Shown: positions 18,506 to 27,135 of the stretch, piece by piece
Position numbering within the stretch: the first letter of the stretch is position 1
How the letters are laid out: every line of letters starts with the position of its first letter
Source of the DNA: a bacterium
GTDB lineage: Bacteria; Chloroflexota; Dormibacteria; Aeolococcales; Bog-877
DNA: 64,000 bases
Direction: 5' to 3'
Assembly: GCA_021795235.1 (NCBI GenBank)
Contig: JAJYPP010000007.1
Coordinates: 1 to 64,000, forward strand
Program-made: the position numbers and the translations under genes
Notes under the pieces: model-generated
The model's database searches: none
The model's input: the letters and a program-made list of their open reading frames with translations, nothing else
Told to the model about the DNA's origin: nothing

Positions 18506-19986
18506 CGTCCCGCCACCTGACTGGCTCCCACCAACATCGAGTGCAAGGGGCCGGGTATCCAGACGCCCAGGACCAGGACCGCCACCAGCAGGATGTAGCC
18601 CGGGGCCAGCACCGCCAGCCCGAGCTCTGCCCGAGGTGGCAGGGACTCGCCTTGACCCCGACCGAAAACCATCCGGTTGAACGGCTCCATGAGCGCCAGG
18701 AATGCGACCAGCAGCAGAGCCGCGATCCCAGCCCCAACGGCCCAGGCGTGGTTCAGCAGTGCTCCCCGGATGATGGTGAACTCGGAGATGAAGAGTCCGA
18801 ACGGAGGAGCGCCGGCGATCGCCAGCGCTCCCGCTATCACGAGGATCGCCGAGGCTGGGGCGACCCGGATCGCTCCCCGAACCTCATCGATAGTGGTGGT
18901 GCGGAAGCGCAGCAGGAGGTTGCCAGAGTTGAAGAACATCAGGCTCTTGGCCAGGCTGTGAGTGATCATCTGCAGCAGCGCGCCGACTGCGGCGACCGGC
19001 GCGCCGATGCCGAAACCCGCCGCGATCAGCCCCATCTGCTCGACGGACGAGTAGGCGAGCAGGCGCTTGAAGTTGCGCTGAGAGATCAGGAAGACGACAC
19101 CGACCACCATGGACAGAAGGCCAAAGGCGAGCAGGGCCTCGTGCAGTCCCACCGCGCGAGCCCTATTGGCAGGTGTCACCAGCGACAGCACCCGCACGAT
19201 CGCCAGCATCGCGCAGTTCAGCTCTGCGCCGGAGAGCATCGCGCAGACCGGGGCGGGCGCCTGACTGTGGGCGTCGGGCAGCCAGGTGTGCATGGGCGCC
19301 AGTCCCGCCTTGGCACCGAAGCCGACCAGCACCATGAGAAACCCGATGGCTCCCAGTGAGGCGGTGAGGTGGGGGCCCGCCTGCTCCAGGACCGGGATCG
19401 AGAAGTTGTAGGAGGTACCGAGGCGGGCGATGCCGGCCTCGTACAGCAAGAGGAACCCGAGCAGCGCTATCAACTCGCCGGCCACCGCCAGGACCAGAAA
19501 CTTCCACGCGGCCTCCAGCGGTTCGTGGGAGCCGTAGAAGTCCACCAGCGGAGCGGCGGCGAAGGTGGTGGCGGTGACTCCGGTCCAGAGCAGGATCAGA
19601 TTACCCGAGACCGTGGCCAGAATCATCGTGAACGTGAAGAGGTGGAAGAGGCCGAAGTACTTCCGCAGTTCACCCGGCCGGAGCACGTGGCCCTGGGCGT
19701 CACTGCGGAAGTAGGCGATGGAGTAGGCTCCCGCCAGGGTGGAGACCACCACCACCACCAGCAGGACCACCGCATCGAGATCATCCAGGTAAAGCCAGTC
19801 GCCAAAGGCGGTCACCGGGCCGGTGGCTAGGACGCGGGCGATCAGGGTGAAGGCGAGCGCCAAGGTCACCAGACAGGTGGGAAGCACCAGGGCGTAGCGC
19901 AGGCGATCGCTGCGCACCAGAGCGCTGGCGATCCCCGCGAGCAGCGGCACTGCCAGCATCGCCAGCAGGAGTCCCGGGTCGATCAT
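18502..19986 (-). CDS. Ehr/Hyf complex 2, HyfF antiporter-like subunit
   Basis: 494 aa; [63 protein letters not shown]. Confidence 0.9.
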   Translation of the reverse strand: MIDPGLLLAMLAVPLLAGIASALVRSDRLRYALVLPTCLVTLALAFTLIARVLATGPVTAFGDWLYLDDLDAVVLLVVVVVSTLAGAYSIAYFRSDAQGHVLRPGELRKYFGLFHLFTFTMILATVSGNLILLWTGVTATTFAAAPLVDFYGSHEPLEAAWKFLVLAVAGELIALLGFLLLYEAGIARLGTSYNFSIPVLEQAGPHLTASLGAIGFLMVLVGFGAKAGLAPMHTWLPDAHSQAPAPVCAMLSGAELNCAMLAIVRVLSLVTPANRARAVGLHEALLAFGLLSMVVGVVFLISQRNFKRLLAYSSVEQMGLIAAGFGIGAPVAAVGALLQMITHSLAKSLMFFNSGNLLLRFRTTTIDEVRGAIRVAPASAILVIAGALAIAGAPPFGLFISEFTIIRGALLNHAWAVGAGIAALLLVAFLALMEPFNRMVFGRGQGESLPPRAELGLAVLAPGYILLVAVLVLGVWIPGPLHSMLVGASQVAGR

Positions 19987-20627
19987 CCACGCAACCTGGT
20001 GAGCTCGGAAGTATCCGTGCCCGCTACCGCATCGCGCATGCGCGCGACCAAGAACCCCATGACCAAGACGGCGATGAGCACGTCCAGCACGATCGCCACT
20101 TCGATGACCAAGCTGAGCTGCGGTGCCACCACCAGGCTCAGCAGGAGCAGTCCGTTCTCAGCGGCCAGCAAGCCGGTGACCTGGAGGATGGCGTCGCGGC
20201 GGGCGATGGTCGTGAACAGACCAAGCAGGAATACCGCCAGGGAAATTCCCAGCACGGATTGGGGGAGGAACTGTGCTTCGAAGGGGAGCCGGGTGGCGGC
20301 CAGCAAGCCAATCAGGCTGAGTCCGGCCCCTACCAGCAGGGCGGTGGGGAACCGCACATAGTAGGCGATCTCCCGGCCGGCCACCAGGGCGAAGGCAACC
20401 CGGCGCCGGAGCAGTTGGGGGATGAGGATGCCCTTGACGGTCAGGATGAGTAGGCCGAAGAACAATAGCTCCAGCAACCGGGTGTCCAAGTAGAGGGCCA
20501 GAGAAACCAGTCCCAGCAGCCAGGACTGGACGGCGTAGGCGGAAACCGCGCTGCTGAGGCGGCGGGTCACGATGAACCAGTAAGTGACCAGCAGCAGCAG
20601 CGCGGAGAGGATCACCTCAGCCAGCAC
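19983..20627 (-). CDS. Ehr/Hyf complex 2, HyfE/NuoK-like membrane subunit
   Basis: 214 aa, multi-TM; VTGLLAAENGLLLLSLVVAPQLSLVIEVAIVLDVLIAVLVMGFLV; same position as HyfE in operon 1. Confidence 0.85.
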   Translation of the reverse strand: MLAEVILSALLLLVTYWFIVTRRLSSAVSAYAVQSWLLGLVSLALYLDTRLLELLFFGLLILTVKGILIPQLLRRRVAFALVAGREIAYYVRFPTALLVGAGLSLIGLLAATRLPFEAQFLPQSVLGISLAVFLLGLFTTIARRDAILQVTGLLAAENGLLLLSLVVAPQLSLVIEVAIVLDVLIAVLVMGFLVARMRDAVAGTDTSELTRLRG

Positions 20628-20663
20628 GTCCGCTCCCTCGCGAGCTGCCGCCCGTGCGTCTCA

Positions 20664-21611
20664 TCAGTGTCCCACCGTGTAGAGCGCCAGCCCGAGGAAC
20701 GCCAGGACGAAGCTGCCTCCGAGGTACTCGGGCACTCTCATGATGCGGATCTTCGCCAGGGCCGACTCGATTCCCACCAGGAGGATGGCGGCAGCCAACA
20801 TCTTGCCAGCCAGGGTGGCGATGGCCACCGCGAAGGCGGGAATGCTGATGGCACCGGCCAGGCCCAACGGGAAAACCAACACGTTGAGCCAGACGATCAG
20901 CAGCACGAAGAGCTTCATGAAGCCGCCCCACTCGAACAGCGCCAAGTCCGGGCCGGAGAACTCATAGAGCCGCGAGGACTCGATCATCGAGAGCTCTTGG
21001 GAGCTGTTGGGGTTGTCAATCGGCAAGCGGCCCGCTTCCGCCAGGATCACCATCAGGAAGGCGGCGGCAATCAGCGCATGGCTGGGCACGATGTGCGCGG
21101 AGCTGGTGAAGAGCGCATCGTTGACCACGAAGGGCACGGTGCCCCCCGAGATGAAGCCCACCGCGAAGAAGACCACGATGAAAGTCGGCTCGGCCAGCGA
21201 GGAGACGAAACGCGATCGGCTGCTGCCCAGGCCCCCGTAGGGGCTGCCGCCGTCCATGGCGGCCAGGTTGGTGAAGAAGCCCCCGATCCCGATTACAAAG
21301 CCGCTACCGACCATGTCGGCCATGAATGCCCAGCTGAGAGGGGCCGCGGTCAGGACCGGAATCAGCATCGCGAACGCGATCGGAGTTGCGAATACGATGT
21401 ACGGTGCCACCACCGAGACGGCGGATCCGTGCGGCGTGCGGCTTCTCTGCTTGCGCAGGAGTTTGGCGAGGTCGTAATAGGGCTGCCAAGGGGGGGCCCC
21501 CCGGCGCGACTGGACCTTGGCCTTCAGGTTCTCGATGACTCCCTTAAGCAGCGGGGACAGTGCTACCACCGTCACCACGGCAATAAGCTGCCCGATGGCG
21601 GCCGCTAACAT
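20664..21611 (-). CDS. Ehr/Hyf complex 2, HyfC/NuoH-like membrane subunit
   Basis: 315 aa; LKAKVQSRRGAPPWQPYYDLAKLLRKQRSRTPHGSAVSVVAPY, AEAGRLPIDNPNSSQELSMIESSRLYEFSGPDLALFEWGGFMK. Confidence 0.88.
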   Translation of the reverse strand: MLAAAIGQLIAVVTVVALSPLLKGVIENLKAKVQSRRGAPPWQPYYDLAKLLRKQRSRTPHGSAVSVVAPYIVFATPIAFAMLIPVLTAAPLSWAFMADMVGSGFVIGIGGFFTNLAAMDGGSPYGGLGSSRSRFVSSLAEPTFIVVFFAVGFISGGTVPFVVNDALFTSSAHIVPSHALIAAAFLMVILAEAGRLPIDNPNSSQELSMIESSRLYEFSGPDLALFEWGGFMKLFVLLIVWLNVLVFPLGLAGAISIPAFAVAIATLAGKMLAAAILLVGIESALAKIRIMRVPEYLGGSFVLAFLGLALYTVGH

Positions 21612-21781
21612 GATGCGGCCGGTTCGCTCGCGCGGCGATGCACGGGTGCCCTAGCTCCTCTAGTCGTGGACAACAGTTGAAGCCAGGGGCCATTAGCTCC
21701 GATCCGGAGCCAGCTTGGCGAGTCCGCCGCGGCGAGCCCCATCGCCGCTCGTACTAGTGCCAGTTTAGGGGGAAAGATCGA

Positions 21782-21800
21782 GGAGGTCAAACTGACCTCC
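21782..21800. promoter_or_regulatory. Perfect 8-bp inverted repeat upstream of Ehr operon 2 (operator candidate)
   Basis: GGAGGTCA-AAC-TGACCTCC in the gap between the operon 2 start and the catalase gene. Confidence 0.4.
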
Positions 21801-21892
21801 ATCCGCGCGCGGTGGTGATCGCCGGCCGTGGAGGCCGCGGATGCCCGAGTTGGCTCACCTATTCATGGCCCCTGCCCCGGCAGCGGACTGGG

Positions 21893-23362
21893 TCAGCCTT
21901 GTTGGGCGCGACCCAACCCGGCGCCGACCCGCTGACCCAGGTCTCGGTCGACACTGGTCCAGTAGGCGATCACCCGGTCCAGGACCGGGTCCGACACATG
22001 GTCCCCGGCGTGTTCCACGATGTTGGCTACCAGGTGATCTCGGTCGCCACCGGTCATCACGTCCCGCACGAGGGAGCCCGCCTGGCCGAAGTCATCGTCC
22101 TGCGAGTGCAGCTCTTGGGCGTAGCGGCCGAGATCGCCGCCGGGCACGACCCAACTGAGATCGCCCCCGACCGCGGGGTCGGCTGTGGGGCCACCGTACG
22201 AGTTGGGGGCATACACGGGTTGCCTCCCCGAGTGGCGGTAGGCCATCTGGGCGTCCTTGTTGTAGGAGTGCACCTCGACCTTGGGGGCATTGATGGGCAG
22301 CTGCTCGTAGTTGGGTCCGATGCGGTGGAGATGGGTGTCGTGGTAGGAGAAGATCCTGCCCATCAACATCCTGTCCGGACTGAGACCGGTGCCGGGCACC
22401 AGGTTGGCCGGGGAGAACCCCGCTTGCTCAACCTCGGCGAAGAAGTTCTCGGGATTGCGATCCAGCACCATTCTGCCGACCTCGATGGGCGGGTAGTCCC
22501 CATGCGGCCACGCCTTGGTCAGATCGAACGGGTTGAAGCGGTAGGAGGCGGCGTCGTCGAAGGGCATCACCTGGACCTCCAACCGCCACTCCGGCGCCCG
22601 ACCCTGGGCGATGTTCTCGAAGAGGTCGCGGCGATGGAAGTCAGGATCCTCGGCGGCCATCGCCTTGGCCTCGGAGCTGGTGAAGTTCTCGATCCCCTGG
22701 GCGGTCTTGAAGTGATACTTGACCCAGAACCGCTCCCTGTTGGCGTTGATCCATGAGAAGGTGTGGCTGCCGTACCCGTTCATGTGGCGCCAGGTCCTCG
22801 GGGTTCCCCGGTCTGACATCAGGATCGTCACCTGATGGGCGCTCTCAGGCGACAGCGTCCAGAAATCCCATTGCATGTCATTCGAACGCAGACCGGTGTC
22901 GGGCATCCGCTTTTGCGAATGGATGAAGTCCTGAAATTTGGAGGCATCCCGAACGAAGAAGACCGGGGTGTTGTTGCCCACCAGGTCGAAATTGCCCTCC
23001 TCGGTGTAGAACTTCAACGCGAAGCCACGCGGGTCGCGCACCGTGTCGGGATAGCCCTGCTCTCCGGCCACAGTCGAGAAGCGAGCGAAGACCGGGGTGC
23101 GCTTGCCCACCTTGCCCAGGAAGCTCGCACTGGTGAAGGCGGTGACATCGCCTGTCACCTCAAAGAACCCGTGGGCACCGCCGCCCTTGGCGTGGACAAC
23201 CCGCTCGGGGACCCGCTCCCGGTTGAAGTGCTGCATCTTCTGGACCAGGTAATGGTCATGCAGAACCGTCGGTCCGCCTGGCCCTACGGTCAGCGAGTAC
23301 TCGTCGCTGGGGGAGGGCACTCCCGAATCAGTGGTGGTCCTTGGGGTCAGCTCATCGGCCAT
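21893..23362 (-). CDS. katA: Heme catalase (monofunctional)
   Basis: GPTVLHDHYLVQKMQHFNRERVPERVVHAKGGGAHGFFEVTGDVT, FARFSTVAGEQGYPDTVRDPRGFALKFYTEEGNFDLVGNNTPVFFVRDASKFQDFIHSQKR. Confidence 0.96.
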   Translation of the reverse strand: MADELTPRTTTDSGVPSPSDEYSLTVGPGGPTVLHDHYLVQKMQHFNRERVPERVVHAKGGGAHGFFEVTGDVTAFTSASFLGKVGKRTPVFARFSTVAGEQGYPDTVRDPRGFALKFYTEEGNFDLVGNNTPVFFVRDASKFQDFIHSQKRMPDTGLRSNDMQWDFWTLSPESAHQVTILMSDRGTPRTWRHMNGYGSHTFSWINANRERFWVKYHFKTAQGIENFTSSEAKAMAAEDPDFHRRDLFENIAQGRAPEWRLEVQVMPFDDAASYRFNPFDLTKAWPHGDYPPIEVGRMVLDRNPENFFAEVEQAGFSPANLVPGTGLSPDRMLMGRIFSYHDTHLHRIGPNYEQLPINAPKVEVHSYNKDAQMAYRHSGRQPVYAPNSYGGPTADPAVGGDLSWVVPGGDLGRYAQELHSQDDDFGQAGSLVRDVMTGGDRDHLVANIVEHAGDHVSDPVLDRVIAYWTSVDRDLGQRVGAGLGRAQQG

Positions 23363-23374
23363 AGTGACTCCTCC

Positions 23375-23854
23375 TCAGTTTGGCTGCGCTCCAGGGACCA
23401 TGCCGGCGCGTGCCGGATCCCGGCACTCACCACAGATCCCCCAATAGGTGACGTCTGCCTCATCGATCAGGTAGCCGGCGGTGCGGGCAGGTTGCAGGCA
23501 AGGCACCTGCCCGACGGCGCAATCCACGTCCTCCACGGCGCCGCAGGATCGGCAAACCAAATGGTGATGGTTGTCTCCGACGCGGGCCTCGTAGAGGGCG
23601 GGGCTCCCCGCCGGCTCGATTCGGCGGACCAAGCGGACCGCTGTGAAGATCCGCAGCACGTCGTAAACGCCCTGGGTAGAGATGGTGCCGACGCGTTGCC
23701 TCACCCCGTCCGCGATGGCGTCCACCCCCTGGTGGCCACCCTCTCTGAGCGTGGTCAATACCGCCAGCCGCGCCGCCGTGACCCTGAGCCCGGACGCTCG
23801 CAGCCGATCCGCGTCCGCCAGGTCCAGTGGTTGCGCCATGCCCATCACGGCCAT
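23375..23854 (-). CDS. furA: Fur-family regulator (FurA/PerR-like)
   Basis: LRASGLRVTAARLAVLTTLREGGHQGVDAIADGVRQRVGTISTQGVYDVLRIFTAVRLVRRIEPAGSPALYEARVGDNHHHLVCRSCGAVEDVDC; directly upstream of catalase on the same strand. Confidence 0.9.
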   Translation of the reverse strand: MAVMGMAQPLDLADADRLRASGLRVTAARLAVLTTLREGGHQGVDAIADGVRQRVGTISTQGVYDVLRIFTAVRLVRRIEPAGSPALYEARVGDNHHHLVCRSCGAVEDVDCAVGQVPCLQPARTAGYLIDEADVTYWGICGECRDPARAGMVPGAQPN

Positions 23855-23877
23855 AATACTCCAGCCATGTGATCGCA

Positions 23878-23887
23878 CTATTAATAG
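23878..23887. promoter_or_regulatory. AT-rich palindrome, candidate Fur/PerR autoregulatory box
   Basis: Perfect 10-bp palindrome CTATTAATAG within CACTATTAATAGAGTG, immediately upstream of furA, in GC-rich surroundings. Confidence 0.5.
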
Positions 23888-24094
23888 AGTGAGTCAAGTG
23901 CCCGCGGGCGCTGCCGTGCCGGTGGCGCTCGCCGGGTTGATCCGTCGGCTCCATGACGCCGCCGACGGATGGGAGCCGTCGGCGGACGCCGCCTGGGGAT
24001 CGATCCCCGGCCAGCACCACGTGGCCGTTCCGGCCCTGTTCGACCGGCCAGAGTTGATCGCCCACCAGGACTACTGCCCCGGTAACGTCGTGTT

Positions 24095-24311
24095 CCGCAC
24101 CGGTCGTGCCCGACACCCGCACATACAGCGCCTCGCGGCGGGGTATGTCCTTTGGCGCCTGGCCCAAGAACCGGTCCAAGTCCTCGCTACGGAACCTCCG
24201 TTCCCGGCCCGGGCGCACCACCGGCACTCGGCCCTCGTCAGCCCAACGCCTCAACGTCACCGGGTGCACCCCCAGCACCTCCGCCGCCGCCTTGAGTCGC
24301 AACAATGCCAT
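24095..24311 (-). pseudogene. 5' remnant of IS607-type TnpA (MerR-like HTH plus start of serine recombinase domain)
   Basis: MALLRLKAAAEVLGVHPVTLRRWADEGRVPVVRPGRERRFRSEDLDRFLGQAPKDIPRREALYVRVSGTTG, after which the recombinase similarity stops. Confidence 0.65.
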
Positions 24312-24374
24312 GCCACCAAGTCTTACATGTCACTCATGCTCGCTTAGCAAAAGCGGTCACTGCTGCGGACCCTG

Positions 24375-24809
24375 TTGCAGGCCCATCGCTTGCTGGAGGT
24401 CTCGTTGAGCCGGCGCCTGGTGGCGGCGACCGGACCCTCGCTTTCGGAGGCCGAGGTGCTGGTGCGGCTGGCGGCGGCCGCCGGGGGGCGTATGGGCATG
24501 CTGGAACTCGCTCATGCCACCTGCTTCAGCAAGAGCGTCGTGAGCCGGATCGTGGATAGGTTGGAGCGTCGGACGCTGGTCCTGCGCCTGGTTTCCACCG
24601 AGGATCGGAGATTGATCTGGGTCGAGGCGACCGGGGAGGGCCGCGACCTGCTGTGGGAGCTGCTGGCAGCCCTCCAGGTGGCCGTCGAAGAGGACTTCGC
24701 CCGGTACCTGAGTGACGAGGACGTGACCGCCCTGGCGGATCGGCTCGACAAGCTGGTGGCTGGCATCAGGGGAGCGGAGCGCCAAGACGCGGCCCCTGGC
24801 GGTCGGTAG
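24375..24809 (+). CDS. MarR-family regulator
   Basis: LSEAEVLVRLAAAAGGRMGMLELAHATCFSKSVVSRIVDRLERRTLVLRLVSTEDRRLIWVEATGEGRDLLWELLAAL; TTG start uncertain. Confidence 0.75.
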   Translation: MQAHRLLEVSLSRRLVAATGPSLSEAEVLVRLAAAAGGRMGMLELAHATCFSKSVVSRIVDRLERRTLVLRLVSTEDRRLIWVEATGEGRDLLWELLAALQVAVEEDFARYLSDEDVTALADRLDKLVAGIRGAERQDAAPGGR

Positions 24810-24902
24810 CCGGGAATGGCTCACGACCGGAGCCGAGCCGGCACCGCCCCGCTCCGCTGGGATGATTGAGCGACGGAATGTACCGGATCACGGAATCGGC
24901 CG

Positions 24903-25886
24903 TTGAGGCAGGGGAGCGAGCCATTGGGTGAGGAGTTGCGCAGGCGGCGTCTGGGAGCCTCGGGTCCGGAGGTGTCGGCGGTCGGCATCGGGACCAACAA
25001 CTTCGGGCGCCGGTTGGACGAGCGGGGCGCCAACTCGGTTGTGGATGCCGCCCTGGACCAGGGGGTGAACCTCTTCGACACGGCCGACATCTACGGTGGC
25101 GGCGACAGCGAGCGTTTCCTGGGAGCGGCGCTCCGGGGCCGGCGCGACCGGGCCCTCATTGCCACCAAGTTCGGGATGCTCAAAGCCGGGCTCGAGCCCT
25201 CAGACCGTCGCGGGTCGAGGGAGTACATACGCCGCGCGATCACGGGCAGCCTGGAGCGCTTGCAGGTCGACCACATCGACCTGTATCAGATGCATGAGCC
25301 CGATCCCAACACCCCGATCGAGGAGACCCTGGGCGCACTGCACGAGCTGGTCCAAGAGGGCAAGGTGCGTTGGTTGGGGGTCTCCAACTTCGCCGGCTGG
25401 CAGCTGGTGGATGCCCAGTGGACCGCGCGCACCCTGGGCCAGACGGAGCTGACCGCGTCCCAGGACGAGTACAGCCTGCTGAATCGTGACATCGAGCAGG
25501 AGGTGCTTCCCGCCATCGAGCACTTGGGGCTCGGTCTGCTGCCTTACTTCCCTCTTGCCAGCGGGCTGCTGACCGGCAAGTACCGGCGCGGTCAGCCCGC
25601 TCCGGCCGGTACCAGGCTCGCTGGTGGAGCACACGCCGCCCGCCTCGCCGACCAGGCTCAGTTCGACATCGTCGAGCGGCTCGAGGAATTCGCCAGCGAG
25701 CGCGGCGTCACCCTGTTGCAGGTGGCGATCGGCAGCCTGTTGGGCCGGTCGGCGGTCGCGTCGGTGATTGCGGGCGCCATGAACCAGGACCAGGTGGCCG
25801 CCAACGTTGCGGCGTCGTCGTGGGTCGCCTCCGAAGAGGATTGGGCCGAGCTGGACCGCATCACTCAGATGGCGCAGCCAGAGTAG
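24903..25886 (+). CDS. Aldo/keto reductase
   Basis: LGASGPEVSAVGIGTNNFGRRLDE, FDTADIYGGGDSERFLGAALRG, QVDHIDLYQMHEPDPNTPIEETLGALHELVQEGKVRWLGVSNF. Confidence 0.92.
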   Translation: MRQGSEPLGEELRRRRLGASGPEVSAVGIGTNNFGRRLDERGANSVVDAALDQGVNLFDTADIYGGGDSERFLGAALRGRRDRALIATKFGMLKAGLEPSDRRGSREYIRRAITGSLERLQVDHIDLYQMHEPDPNTPIEETLGALHELVQEGKVRWLGVSNFAGWQLVDAQWTARTLGQTELTASQDEYSLLNRDIEQEVLPAIEHLGLGLLPYFPLASGLLTGKYRRGQPAPAGTRLAGGAHAARLADQAQFDIVERLEEFASERGVTLLQVAIGSLLGRSAVASVIAGAMNQDQVAANVAASSWVASEEDWAELDRITQMAQPE

Positions 25887-25918
25887 ATGGCCGCCGGCGA
25901 AGGTAGCGGAGTCGCGAA

Positions 25919-27051
25919 GTGAAGGTCTACATCTCGTGCGCCACGGAAGGGGTGGGAACAGTTGCTCGTACGATGTGCTCCAGTTGGTCCTGATGAGCTT
26001 CAAGGAGCGGTAGCCACTGCCCAAAACCTCCGTGACTGGCCGGACATAGCCAGCCAAAGCGGTGTAGTGGACGCCGCGGCCCCGCCCGCCAGCGAGAGCA
26101 GCGACGGCCAGGACGCTGGATCATCCGGCGCCGTGGGAGGGAGCGTAAGGCCAGAGCCAACGGCTCGGCCAGCACCCGATGAGGCCAAGACCCGTAAGGG
26201 AACCCCGAGAAGGGGTGCCGCAGGAGTGCGCTCACTATAGTTCACTCGCCGGCAACGGTCGCGGGCATCGTCGACTGGCAGCAGTGCGGTCCGGGTCCAG
26301 AGTTTGAGGTGAGCCGGCGGCTCCTGCTGGCGGAGGTCAACGCCGCCATCGATTGGGCGATCGAAGCCGGTGCCGGACACTTCCTGGTGAACGACTCCCA
26401 CGGGGCGATGTGGAACCTGCCGCCGGACCAGATCCATGGTCGGGCGGAATACCTCTCGGGCCGATACAAGCCCCTGTACATGATGGAGGGGATTGACGAG
26501 ACCTTCGATGCCATCTTCTTCATGGCTACCACGGCTCGGTGGACGGTCCCGCCTCCACCCCGTCTCACATGTACAATCCCGCGGCGGTCCTGGTGGCGGA
26601 GATCGACGGCACGATGGTCGGGGAGAGCGGGATCAACGCCCTGGTAGCCGCTCACTTCCAGGTTCCGATAGCCATGGTCAGTGGCGATCAGCACACCGTC
26701 ACCCAGACCAGGGTCCTGTGCCCCGGGGTCACCGCCGCCGTGGTGAAGCAGTCGCTGACCCGGCTGGCAGCTCAGAACCTGCACCCGGAGCGGACCCGGG
26801 AGGTCATCAAGGACGCTGCCAGGTCATCACTTGAGGGGCTGGCTCCGACGGCGGCCCCTCGTTTCTCTGCCGGGACGATGCTGCGGTCGCGGATGGGCAA
26901 CGCCGACCTGGCCGAGCTCGTGACTGCGGTCCGGGACGTCCGGCGCACCGGCGACACCGAGGTCGTGGTCGCGGGAGCGGGGCCCCTCGATGGCTTCCGC
27001 AACTTCGTCGGGGTCCTGCTTATCACCAGAGGTCTGGCGCAGGAACAGTAG
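25919..27051 (+). pseudogene. dppA: D-aminopeptidase DppA-like (M55) gene, interrupted by an insertion and a frameshift
   Basis: MKVYISCATEGV at 25919, then about 290 bp of foreign sequence, then AGIVDWQQCGPGPEFEVSRRLLLAEVNAAIDWAIEAGAGHFLVNDSHG...FDAIFFM, then a frame change near 26525, then YHGSVDGPASTPSHMYNPAAVLVAEIDGTMVGESGINALVAAHFQVPIAMVSGDQ. Confidence 0.82.
25956..26245 (+). mobile_element. Insertion inside dppA carrying a TnpB C-terminal remnant with hairpin-rich 3' end
   Basis: AQNLRDWPDIASQSGVVDAAAPPASESSDGQDAGSSGAVGGSVRPEPTARPAPDEAKTRKGTPRRGAAGVRSL* resembles C-terminal tails of actinobacterial TnpB; terminal hairpins CCC-GTAA-GGG and ACCCC-GAGAA-GGGGT. Confidence 0.55.
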
Positions 27052-27135
27052 GGAGCGACCGCTCCGTCCTCGGCCCACGCCGTCCACGGCCGGTCGCTGT
27101 ACCTGGGCCGGGTCGAGCCCCGGCCCGGTCCCACC

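Noticed and set aside
5428-21611. Formate hydrogenlyase / H2-evolving group-4 [NiFe] hydrogenase annotation for the two operons
   Set aside because: No C-terminal DPCxxC and no complete N-terminal CxxC in either large subunit; no formate dehydrogenase or hyp genes in the window.
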